From: Saccharicrinis sp963667815
Lineage (GTDB): Bacteria; Bacteroidota; Bacteroidia; Bacteroidales; Marinilabiliaceae
Assembly: GCA_963667815.1 (NCBI GenBank)
Contig: OY764021.1
Reading direction: 5' to 3' (one strand)
Length of the DNA: 64,000 bases
The translations under genes were made by a program, and so were the position numbers. The notes below the pieces were generated by a model. It saw nothing but the letters and a program-made list of their open reading frames with translations, was not told where the DNA came from and did no database searches. Shown in pieces: positions 1-8,216 of the stretch (the stretch's first letter is position 1; each line of letters begins with the position of its first letter).

Positions 1-10
1 CTCTTCTGAC

Positions 11-53
11 AAAAAAACCCAAAGCAATTGCATGAGAATACAACCACTTTGGG
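11..53 (-). terminator. Intrinsic terminator after the hydrolase-PKD gene
   Basis: A 7-bp stem (CCCAAAG at 18-24 with CTTTGGG at 47-53) is followed, reading the minus strand, by a run of seven T. It lies 45 bp after the stop codon of the minus-strand hydrolase gene and closes that transcription unit. The 22-nt loop is long, so efficiency is uncertain. Confidence 0.6.
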
Positions 54-97
54 AATACTTTAACTTATAAAAATTACTAGTTTATTTCTAAATTACA

Positions 98-2218
98 TTA
101 ATTTACAACAACTCTTACTTTACCAATATTACGAATCAAAGTATATGGTGTTTTTTGATCACCTTCTCTTTGTGTGGTAATGCGTACAACCGGAAAATAG
201 GTACCTGTTTTTGTAAATGTATGTTTTGCTTTAATATCAATCTTTGTATCTTGGATATTATTTATTTTATCCTTAAACTGGAATTCTCCTATACCTTCAA
301 AATCCCATTCAATATTTACGATTTTCCCCGTATTAATAGGAATTTCGATTTGCCCTGTAAGCCTAACAGTCTCGCCAGCTTTAATATCTGCCCGTTCTGA
401 ACCATTTGCTTTTAAATGAACTATTGGCTGAATCCCTTTTCGCTCCTTTGCTGAGTCAGGAACTACTACCTGTCCATCCACAATCTCATAATTGGTACTT
501 GGCGGTGGAACTATTCCCTTTTCAACCCATGCACTTAAATCAAGCAACGCTTGCTGAAGCACACCTAGAAAACTTACCAAATAATTCGGATCACCTGGAT
601 TCACAAAATCAGCATGATTGGCATGATCAGTATACCATATCCTAAAATTAGAATCAGTTTGATCTCCCAGCCTCTTTTCAACTTGCTTACGATACCAATC
701 TCCTTGCCAGGGCAATGCTTCGGTATCCCACAATGATTCTAATAAAATGACTTTACCTTTAATCTTACCCTTCGGTAAAACTCCTGATGCCGCTTTAGCA
801 AACAAGGGGCCTAAAATCATAGGTCTCTGAGGATATATTGGGTTTCCAACAGAATCCCTAAACTGATCCCAGACCGGGTATCCTTTCCTGGGAACCTGAT
901 GACGATGATAAGTCTGGGCGGCCAAAAAATTGGAGTTATCAACTATTACTTCATCACCAGCTTCTATTTTAGCCAGAATATCATCACTAACCACACCCAA
1001 TACAACCTTATTATCTTTGATTGAGCGTAATGGTAGGGATTGCCCTGCTGCTTCACCTGATTTTATAATTAAATCTCCTCCCAGAAACTGTACCTCAGGC
1101 ATATTTCTATTTAGCTCAAGCGCAACGGGTAGCGCCTCTGCTTTTTTATCAATATTTTGCCAGGCTTTATCAGCAGTACCATGTGCTTGTCCTGCCATCG
1201 CCTGAACATCTAGTCCCAAGGAGTGAGCTTCCGATACCGTAATTCCTTTAGTAATTTGAGCCTTATGCTGAATACGATATCCCTTAAATGATTCTGGTTC
1301 ATCATAACCTAAATACCCCGGTTTAGTCCAAAAATCGGTAAAATAACCAGGGTCAGCCATTGTCATACCTACATAAAGCACTCCAAATGCATGGATTCCC
1401 ATCCCCTCATGGTTAAACCAACTCTTTGGGTTAAATCCCATCTTTGTTGCTTCTTTCAATGCTGCCGTTTCTTCCTCATTTAAACCGGCATACATATCTC
1501 CGCTGCCTCCAGGCTGTATCGCATCCATTATTTGCGGAAACTTATCTTTCAATACTCGCATGGCATGCATTCGGATGGTAAACATGTTTGGAATAGCCAT
1601 TGGTGAACCTACAACAAAAGGAACAGCTCCATCCCACACCCCGTCAGTATTTTCAATTGCTCCAATTGTGCGGTATGCACCTCCACTACCTCCAAAAATA
1701 TAACCAAAAGTACGATGTTCACTGTACATCTGCTTAGCAATTACTTTGGAGTATTGTGCACAAGCTGCATTAGCCTTATAGGCTCCTATTAAAGGATCAA
1801 TTCCTGAACCATATGTAGCCATTGCTGCTTTCCCTCCTCCATTTGTTTCAACAAAGTAAGCTCCATGTGTCAATGAAAAACCAATTCTATCACCTTCTCC
1901 TTCTCCTCCTTGTGATAGATTTTCACTATCAGGCACTGGAGTTACATATTGGAAAAAACGACCTTGGTAATTCCCTTCTTCCGGCAAGTAAAAAGAAAAA
2001 CGAGTATCAGTTCCTTTAAATCCCCCATGTACGTAGCGATGCCGAACAGGCTTATCTCGCCATTCATCAATATCAACATAGGGTAATGAAAATATAGGGT
2101 CTATTGTCTTTGTAATTAATAATGTATCAATTGTATTCTTTGATGCACTATATAATTTAGGCATAGAGAATACAACTAATATTATTAAAAGTGTTACGTA
2201 TTTAAAATCTGTTTTCAT
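98..2218 (-). CDS. Secreted alpha/beta-hydrolase with C-terminal PKD-like domain
   Basis: A predicted exported esterase-type hydrolase of about 706 residues. The N-terminus is a hydrophobic signal peptide (LLIILVVFSMPKLYSAS). The nucleophile elbow FGGSGGAYR puts the likely catalytic serine at about residue 178. The segment DHANHADF near residue 535 could supply the histidine. This layout is like secreted tannase/feruloyl-esterase or Abhydrolase_10 proteins. The last ~100 residues (WDFEGIGEF, then HTFTKTGTYFPVVRIT) look like a PKD beta-sandwich, usually a binding or spacer module. The first in-frame ATG (2218) was preferred over an upstream TTG at 2224. The gene is last in the receptor/small-protein module upstream, so it may remove acyl groups or act on the aglycone of the imported compound; that role is inference. 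Confidence 0.75.
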   Translation of the reverse strand: MKTDFKYVTLLIILVVFSMPKLYSASKNTIDTLLITKTIDPIFSLPYVDIDEWRDKPVRHRYVHGGFKGTDTRFSFYLPEEGNYQGRFFQYVTPVPDSENLSQGGEGEGDRIGFSLTHGAYFVETNGGGKAAMATYGSGIDPLIGAYKANAACAQYSKVIAKQMYSEHRTFGYIFGGSGGAYRTIGAIENTDGVWDGAVPFVVGSPMAIPNMFTIRMHAMRVLKDKFPQIMDAIQPGGSGDMYAGLNEEETAALKEATKMGFNPKSWFNHEGMGIHAFGVLYVGMTMADPGYFTDFWTKPGYLGYDEPESFKGYRIQHKAQITKGITVSEAHSLGLDVQAMAGQAHGTADKAWQNIDKKAEALPVALELNRNMPEVQFLGGDLIIKSGEAAGQSLPLRSIKDNKVVLGVVSDDILAKIEAGDEVIVDNSNFLAAQTYHRHQVPRKGYPVWDQFRDSVGNPIYPQRPMILGPLFAKAASGVLPKGKIKGKVILLESLWDTEALPWQGDWYRKQVEKRLGDQTDSNFRIWYTDHANHADFVNPGDPNYLVSFLGVLQQALLDLSAWVEKGIVPPPSTNYEIVDGQVVVPDSAKERKGIQPIVHLKANGSERADIKAGETVRLTGQIEIPINTGKIVNIEWDFEGIGEFQFKDKINNIQDTKIDIKAKHTFTKTGTYFPVVRITTQREGDQKTPYTLIRNIGKVRVVVN

Positions 2219-2310
2219 CAGCAATAATTATTAAATATTCTGAATACTGTTGTTTATGTCCTGAAACAATATTTATATATTAATTTCAGGCTTAACATAA
2301 AATTTTAAAA

Positions 2311-2340
2311 CTACCAGAATAACATTAGTTACGCTGGTAG
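2311..2340 (-). terminator. Hairpin after the small secreted protein gene
   Basis: Perfect 7-bp inverted repeat CTACCAG/CTGGTAG with a 16-nt loop, followed on the minus strand by a T-rich stretch (TTTTAAAATTTT). It sits 8 bp past the stop of the 121-residue secreted protein and could terminate or attenuate transcription before the hydrolase gene. Confidence 0.5.
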
Positions 2341-2348
2341 TAATAGAG

Positions 2349-2714
2349 TTATTCAAAGACACGCTTGCCTGTGCAATCAAACATGTCCATCATTGAACCT
2401 TCTACAGTATCATCATCTATTCTTTCAACATACAAATAAACATCATAACCTGAGGTTGTAAAATAAGCGGTTACTTCGTCTCCTTCTTCTTCTACACTCG
2501 AAAACTTAATAGGCTCTTGTCCTTCCGACTGTGTATATCCTGTCAATTTACCATCCACTCTTTCAAAAACAAATGTTGATGTCGCATCTCCATTAGGAGT
2601 ACCTTCTACAGTAACAGACCATTTGCCTATAAAATAATCAGGGTTCTCTGCGTTTAATGTATTAGCAATTAAAACAAATAACATTACGGTTAAAACTAAT
2701 TTTGCTGTTTTCAT
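2349..2714 (-). CDS. Small secreted lipocalin-like protein, copy A
   Basis: A 121-residue exported protein. After a signal peptide ending near ANTLNAEN it reads GKWSVTVEGTPNGDATSTF and then alternating short beta-strands with an internal KLTGYTQSEGQ turn and a C-terminal MMDMFDCTGKR. The pattern (GKW start, TPNGD, DGKLTG, VEGSMM) resembles small lipocalin-like calycin barrels, but I cannot name the family with certainty. A close paralogue lies at 23385-23756, in both cases directly downstream of the same type of outer-membrane receptor. This suggests a functional pairing, perhaps binding a hydrophobic ligand at the outer membrane. The gap to the receptor gene is 52 bp, so co-transcription is likely. 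Confidence 0.75.
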   Translation of the reverse strand: MKTAKLVLTVMLFVLIANTLNAENPDYFIGKWSVTVEGTPNGDATSTFVFERVDGKLTGYTQSEGQEPIKFSSVEEEGDEVTAYFTTSGYDVYLYVERIDDDTVEGSMMDMFDCTGKRVFE

Positions 2715-2766
2715 AACCTTTCAATTTAATTATTATTAATAGAATTAACTCTTTATCCGAGTTTTA

Positions 2767-5067
2767 TTATAACTTGAAGTTTACTGTAAGTTCAACAGTA
2801 CGCGGACGAATTGGGAAAGCACTTACAGTCCTACCAATATATGAAGATGCATCTGTAATTTGCTCAGCTCCAACAACAGTTCCCTTTACTCCTTTTTCAT
2901 TTAAGAAATTGGTAATTTGCAATTTAAAGTCTACTTTTCGACTGAAGCGATAATCGATTCCTGCAAAGTTTTCCCACCATGGATTATATGCGAATGCATT
3001 AGTAAGATTTCCATATTGCTTTCCGAAATAACGTAAACTAGCCCAAAGCCTAAAGTCCCCTAATTTATAACTAGGATCTATTTCCATTAAGATTTTTGAC
3101 ATTTCAGGTATAATCTTATTATCATAACTGTAAGTTTTACCATAAGCCTGAACTGAATAATCCTGATATTTGGGCTCTTGTAATGTCAATAAAAAATGAA
3201 GATTAAAATTTTTAAACGGACTTGTTATAATATCGGTTGTCCAACCAAAGGTTCTAATATTATATTTTAACGGATACACAAATGTTTTCTCATTTGCATT
3301 TTCTGGATTATAAATATTTATTGAAGTAATATTATTTACTTTAGTTGCTCTGGTTATTTTAGATACTATACTGAACTTATTCCCTAAATTATAATATACC
3401 CCAGAACCTAAATATAGTACCCCTATTTGAGTTGATTTTGCAACAGTTGTTTCCGCACCTGTTAATGGGTTTCCTAAATTATCTTTCTGATCATCCGGAT
3501 AATCATAAAATCTATTATAAAAATCGTTATAAGTAACATCACTTATAAAACCAAAATTCTTATTCAATTTAAATACAAAATTTCCAACTCCAACGTGATT
3601 CCAATTATTATTATATGTATCCGTCATTAAAGGCCTATTGTTAATAAATTGATTTGCGTACTGACTCCTGGTTTCTTTATCATCTTGTCTTTCTAGTCTA
3701 CCACCAATGCCTCCTTCAAACCATTTACCAATTTTTAAGTCATAAGAAAAATAAAGTGCTAATTTGTTTATTCTGGTTTTTATATAATTACCTGAAGCAA
3801 TATTCAATAAACCATTATCATCAGTTACTTTATAACCATACATATACATATCTAGTAATCGGGGTTGATTCTCAACTGTTTGGTAATAATACCCATTGTT
3901 AGTTTTTTGCCCCAAATTGTTATTATACTGCTCTGTCAATCCTAGTCTGAAACTATGATCATTTATTGATTTAGTAAGTTCTAATCGAGTAATAGATGTA
4001 TTAATTGTTGTTGGCTCATCAAATGATCCCACTACCATTTGCGCAGACCCTTCATAGGGTTTGGACTGATTGTGCAAAGTAAAAGATGTTCCATTTGTTA
4101 AAGATTGCATGTCTTTATCTATAACTTGTAAAGAAACAGGGAACTGTGTATTAAAAGGTGTTGTTGAGTGAGAATACATAGAAGAATATTTTAATTGCAA
4201 CCCATTGTTGAATTTATGTTTCCCCATTAAATAAACTACATCAGCAGTAGCTTTTGAAAATGTATCATCTGCCAGATTAACTGCTCTCGATATTCCTGTG
4301 TTTGCGTCATAGTATCCTAACCTTCCATCTCCTACAACATAACTACTATTTCCGAGTTCAAAATCTGGGTGTTCAGAATAGGCACCATCCCCTTTATAAA
4401 TAACAGGCTGAGCTGCACTCCATTCATTTTTTGATTCAGCATGTTTGTAAAGTAATCTAATATTTCCATTATTATACTTCTTTGACAAACCTAGTTTGAA
4501 AATTTCAGTCCTTTCATTAAACTGAGTATAACCACGAACTACACCATTTCCGTGATCAAAAGTTTCATGTAGACTCAAATCGTAACCCCAACCTTTTTTC
4601 CCCATTGGTCCGGATAGGTGTCCACTATAAATTTGTGAACCAAAATTATTTGTATATGCCGAAAAGAATCCTTTAAATTTTCGTCCTGCTTCTCTATCTG
4701 TAGTAGTTAATGCAAACCCAACTTTACCAAAAGTAAGTGCACCTTCAGAAAGCGACATAAGTCCAATAGCCCCAATACTACTATCATATTTCCATAATGT
4801 AACTGGGGTTTGAGGATAAAAACTAAAAATTACAGGCACATCGTTTTCTAAAATCAAAATATCTCCACCTGCAGGTATTCCTGTATTAATGGTTCTTGGA
4901 CTTGAATTGCTTTCTGCATTAAGCATCTCATTCCTGTTTTTTTCTTTTTTACTATTACTGATTGATACAGTATCCGATTTTTCCTCCCATTGATCATTTC
5001 CCACTTGGGCAAAAGACTTCAATGCTCCAACTGCTAATAGTGCAAGAGCAAATAATTTCAATTTCAT
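2767..5067 (-). CDS. Plug-type TonB-dependent receptor-like outer membrane protein, copy A
   Basis: A 766-residue outer-membrane beta-barrel protein with signal peptide (ALLAVGALKSFAQ). A possible TonB box (DTVSIS, about residue 32) precedes a plug-like segment with MLNAESNSSPRTINTGIP and GGDILILENDVPV; the rest is alternating strands with aromatic ends, and the last residue group VELTVNFKL is typical of a barrel terminus. There is no N-terminal carboxypeptidase-like repeat as in SusC and no SusD partner gene nearby. It is a paralogue of the 784-residue protein at 23791-26145. Likely role: energised uptake of the glycoside or its products across the outer membrane. It is probably co-transcribed with the small protein and hydrolase downstream. 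Confidence 0.8.
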   Translation of the reverse strand: MKLKLFALALLAVGALKSFAQVGNDQWEEKSDTVSISNSKKEKNRNEMLNAESNSSPRTINTGIPAGGDILILENDVPVIFSFYPQTPVTLWKYDSSIGAIGLMSLSEGALTFGKVGFALTTTDREAGRKFKGFFSAYTNNFGSQIYSGHLSGPMGKKGWGYDLSLHETFDHGNGVVRGYTQFNERTEIFKLGLSKKYNNGNIRLLYKHAESKNEWSAAQPVIYKGDGAYSEHPDFELGNSSYVVGDGRLGYYDANTGISRAVNLADDTFSKATADVVYLMGKHKFNNGLQLKYSSMYSHSTTPFNTQFPVSLQVIDKDMQSLTNGTSFTLHNQSKPYEGSAQMVVGSFDEPTTINTSITRLELTKSINDHSFRLGLTEQYNNNLGQKTNNGYYYQTVENQPRLLDMYMYGYKVTDDNGLLNIASGNYIKTRINKLALYFSYDLKIGKWFEGGIGGRLERQDDKETRSQYANQFINNRPLMTDTYNNNWNHVGVGNFVFKLNKNFGFISDVTYNDFYNRFYDYPDDQKDNLGNPLTGAETTVAKSTQIGVLYLGSGVYYNLGNKFSIVSKITRATKVNNITSINIYNPENANEKTFVYPLKYNIRTFGWTTDIITSPFKNFNLHFLLTLQEPKYQDYSVQAYGKTYSYDNKIIPEMSKILMEIDPSYKLGDFRLWASLRYFGKQYGNLTNAFAYNPWWENFAGIDYRFSRKVDFKLQITNFLNEKGVKGTVVGAEQITDASSYIGRTVSAFPIRPRTVELTVNFKL

Positions 5068-5492
5068 AATATTTAAGATTTAATTATCATTTATTAACTA
5101 AATCCAAACATATTCTTTCTCCCAAAGACAACAGTATTGATTACAGAATTTAAATTACAAATACGTTTTTTTAAATTAAAAGGTCGTAAATACGCCAATA
5201 CAACAAATCACAAATAGCTAATACACTAACCATTACCTCAATCATACTATAAGTATACAATTAAAAAAGATTTATCAAACAAACTATAAGGACTAATAAA
5301 ATATAAAGGTGATGCTATATTTTAGGATTTATATATGTTAAAAATTTGCTCTTAATTGTTAGAATTATTCACAATAATTAATCTCAAGAAACTATAAATT
5401 AAAACATATGATATTTTGTAGAAAAGTTTGTGATGATTTTAAATACAAAAATTGAATAACAAGTAGTTAAACTTCAACAATTTTATTTATTG
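5068..5492. other. Intergenic region upstream of receptor A
   Basis: A 425-bp AT-rich gap between the membrane AraC gene and receptor A, both on the minus strand. It holds a TATGTTTG match to the Bacteroidota -7 motif TAnnTTTG on the minus strand (5112-5105), 38 bp before the receptor start, without a convincing -33 TTTG at normal spacing. No open frame or RNA gene was seen. It is the natural place for a regulated promoter. Confidence 0.4.
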
Positions 5493-6653
5493 CTATTCCA
5501 AGGTATCCTTATACTCTGTAGGAGTCATACCTGTATATTTCTTGAAATAATTATTAAAAGAGGATTTTGAATTAAAACCACTTTCATAAGCAATTGCCAC
5601 AAAGGATATAGCCCGATAATCCGGAGATTTAATTAATTTGATAGCATGTTCAATTCGATATTCATTAATAAAAGTATAGAAATTCTTTTTTATACATTCA
5701 TTTAAAACTTGTGATATGATATGTTTAGGAATATTTATTTGTTCAGAAATTTTTGAGATGGATAATTCATTATCCATCCATGCCTCAGTAGATTCCACAA
5801 AATTTATTAATTTTTCTTTATACTCTTCTGCTTTATCAAGAGATAATCCGGTATTAGAATATTTAAGATCCTCTTGTTGATTTGTTTTTTTCGAACTAAA
5901 AGTTAACAACGTTTTTTGTTCATATATATCTAATTGTCTTTGCTTTAATCCCCATACATTTAAAACATATACAACAACAACCAGAACCAAGTTTCTTATA
6001 ATTTCTATTTTATTTACATCTAAATATCTTAAATCTATTAAGGAAGCAGCAACTAGCACATTAAAAAGTATAAAAAATGAAACTGCAACAAACAATAGCC
6101 ATTGAAGATTTATTTCGCTTGAATTATATGAATATTCATTTACAACCTTTTCTTTACTTTTTAAAAGTATTTTTAATGTATAAAAAAAGTAAATCCATAA
6201 GCTACAAATAAATATACTACCCAAAAAAATTCTTAACTCATTTAACTCTAAAAAAAAACTTGCAAAGGTTGAAATAGAATTAATTTTGCCACTATCATAG
6301 AAAAAAATAACAAGAATTAAAACAATAATAGATGGGATAAAATGAAAAGAATCATTTATATCAAATTTATTAAATTTTACTACCGTGTATTTTAAATACA
6401 AAAATAATATAGGTGGGAAAGTTAGGTACTTAAAAATGCCTAAAGGCCATAAACCCACCTTATTCACAGTAAGTGTATCAGTTATTAATTCCACAACAAA
6501 AACGGATAAAATTATTATCAGAAATAAAATCATTATTTTATCTGATATTTTCCTTTCACGTTTTATTGCCATTAAAAGTATCGAATAAATAGAATGTGCA
6601 ATACCAATATATAAAATTCCGCTGTACATGGCTAATAGAAGATCTATAATCAA
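5493..6653 (-). CDS. Seven-helix membrane AraC-family regulator
   Basis: A 386-residue protein with about seven hydrophobic segments in residues 1-235 (for example LFLIIILSVFVVELIT and LVLVVVVYVLNVWGL) followed by a cytoplasmic C-terminal AraC-type double helix-turn-helix (about 285-386). Recognisable motifs are ISKISEQINIPKHIISQVLN, FINEYRIEHAIKLI, and the second HTH IAYESGFNSKSSFNNYFKKYTGMTPTEY. This architecture is common in Bacteroidota and implies a membrane-bound sensor that binds DNA directly. It lies immediately upstream of receptor A on the same strand and is a candidate regulator of that module. A protein of the same design is at 28289-29362. Confidence 0.88.
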   Translation of the reverse strand: MIIDLLLAMYSGILYIGIAHSIYSILLMAIKRERKISDKIMILFLIIILSVFVVELITDTLTVNKVGLWPLGIFKYLTFPPILFLYLKYTVVKFNKFDINDSFHFIPSIIVLILVIFFYDSGKINSISTFASFFLELNELRIFLGSIFICSLWIYFFYTLKILLKSKEKVVNEYSYNSSEINLQWLLFVAVSFFILFNVLVAASLIDLRYLDVNKIEIIRNLVLVVVVYVLNVWGLKQRQLDIYEQKTLLTFSSKKTNQQEDLKYSNTGLSLDKAEEYKEKLINFVESTEAWMDNELSISKISEQINIPKHIISQVLNECIKKNFYTFINEYRIEHAIKLIKSPDYRAISFVAIAYESGFNSKSSFNNYFKKYTGMTPTEYKDTLE

Positions 6654-7270
6654 TTATATTTATAATACAACAAGTATATCTAAAAAACAATCCAAATTGA
6701 AATGTATGCTAACTATTTCTTGCAATTTTGTCTACGGTTTTAATATAGCATATTTTTTGCCAAGGTTATGTTTTGAGCAGTTATAATTTTTCATATGAGA
6801 GTGACCAATGCTGACTAAGTTCATCTGCATCACCTAATTGCTTCATAACTTTCCTTAGTCAATTTATAGATTTTAAGCTATTAAGAAAAAGAAGTCCTTT
6901 TTCGCAGCTATGCGATCACTGCCAAAGATGGATCCCTTAATTTAAATAAATACTAAGGGGTTAATTTCACAGTTATAATCGACTTCTGACTATAAAAATG
7001 ACTGTATGAAGAATGTGGTTTTCATTTTACTTTGTAAAATAAATCCGACAATTGAGACCAATAAATATCAACTATTGTACAAAAGCACCTCTGCGTAAAA
7101 TGACTGTTGGTTCTTTTCTTATCTTAAATCGATCTTGATTTAAATACCCTTTCTTATCAACTAAACTTAAGGTGTTAGATTTCACACAACCCAGAAAACT
7201 TTCTGCACAATATTTATTTTCTTTTAATTTTTTTCTTGCTGACTATTATGAATTCTATATACTAAATAGA
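6654..7270. other. Gene-poor AT-rich spacer
   Basis: 617 bp with no supported gene on either strand. One short minus-strand frame around 6800-6860 would read DADELSQHWSLSY, but it is interrupted by stops and too short to assign. The stretch looks like decayed sequence between two transcription units. Confidence 0.4.
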
Positions 7271-7648
7271 CTAATTGTATATTAAATTCTCCTTCGGATA
7301 ATTCATAATCATGTATACAATATTTGACAGTAAAGTACTCGCTTGTTTTTTCCTGCAAGAGGAGTACTTTCTTTTTGTGCAAAAAAAATCTCTAAACGTT
7401 TTTTTCACCTTTGGATAAAATTCTCCCAACATAGAATTCTCAAAAATCAGTTTGTTTTTTTGATAGAAAACAATTCTTAAACCAGTACTAATCCTATTAC
7501 TTAGGCAGCATGTATCACATTTGCCAAAAGGCTTAGAAAATTCCCTAATTGAATATAAAAGAAAATTTAAATTAGATGTATTGATAATTTTACCGCGAAT
7601 ATGAAGAACTCTACTTGTAGAGTTAAGATCTACAGAGAGTAACTCCAT
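7271..7648 (-). CDS. Doubtful 125-residue hypothetical protein
   Basis: An open frame of 125 codons beginning MELLSVDLNSTSRVLHIRG, with a cysteine cluster (GKCDTCCLSNR) and many Lys/Arg. I recognise no domain. It sits in decayed-looking sequence between the hairpin that ends the GH operon and a non-coding spacer. The CDTCC run could be a metal site or chance. It may be a remnant or a spurious frame. Confidence 0.25.
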   Translation of the reverse strand: MELLSVDLNSTSRVLHIRGKIINTSNLNFLLYSIREFSKPFGKCDTCCLSNRISTGLRIVFYQKNKLIFENSMLGEFYPKVKKTFRDFFCTKRKYSSCRKKQASTLLSNIVYMIMNYPKENLIYN

Positions 7649-7762
7649 TTCTATTGGGCTTTTCTCTTGACTAAAAATTACTTCACTAAAACAATGATTT
7701 AATACAAAAATTAAAATACTTTATAATATACAATTGTTTACTCATAGAATTTATTAATTTAT

Positions 7763-7793
7763 TCATTAGCGGGCACTTAAAACCCGCTAATGA
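7763..7793 (-). terminator. Hairpin ending the glycoside hydrolase operon
   Basis: Perfect 11-bp inverted repeat (TCATTAGCGGG at 7763-7773, CCCGCTAATGA at 7783-7793) with a 9-nt loop, 36 bp past the stop of the GH3 remnant. The downstream minus-strand sequence is AT-rich but lacks a pure T-run. It is the most likely 3' end of the long operon. Confidence 0.55.
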
Positions 7794-7829
7794 GTTATTT
7801 CAATTAAACTTGGTATTTCTCCGTATAAA

Positions 7830-8216
7830 TTACTCAAGAGTAAGTTTTATCTTCTTATCCTTTACTATGATGTAATAATCCCCAGCCTCAATAAAGTTAT
7901 CGCCATTTGAATTGACAAAGCCCAAATCCTTCAACGGCTCCAGTTCAAACTTAAACACAACTGTTTCCCCGGCTTTAATCAATTTCTTTTCGAAAAATTT
8001 AAGTTCTTTGACAGGCCTTGAAATGGAACAGACAGGATCTGAAATAAACCAATGTACAGTTTCCAAGCCGTCTCTTTGCCCTATGTTTTTAACCTCAATT
8101 TCTAAGGTAACTTTATCTTCTTGCTTAAATTTTTCAGTACTTACTTTGATTTCTCCGTATTCAAATTCCGTATAACTCAATCCATATGTAAACTCATACA
8201 ACATAACCCAAGCCTT
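7830..8216 (-). pseudogene. GH3 C-terminal (Fn3-like domain) remnant
   Basis: An open frame of about 124 codons matches only the last part of a GH3 enzyme: YGLSYTEFEYG, ETVHWFISDP, SRPVKELKFFEK, and a closing strand LTLE, the Fn3-like domain that ends BglX-type proteins. The catalytic domains are absent. Homology starts right at the preceding GH106 stop codon: 13 bases (8203-8215) are identical to a site in the intact GH3 gene (11588-11600) that encodes GLGY, about 18 codons before its FGYGLSY. The GLGY codons are in a different frame from YGLSY here. This indicates a deleted, frameshifted GH3 gene. The frame after the GH106 TAG is open and continuous with that gene. A small stand-alone Fn3 protein starting at 8204 could still be made. 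Confidence 0.75.

Noticed and set aside
6800..6870. Short minus-strand similarity (DADELSQHWSLSY) to the N-terminal region of Tn3-type transposases
   Set aside because: Only about a dozen residues, flanked by stops, and no other transposon part nearby.
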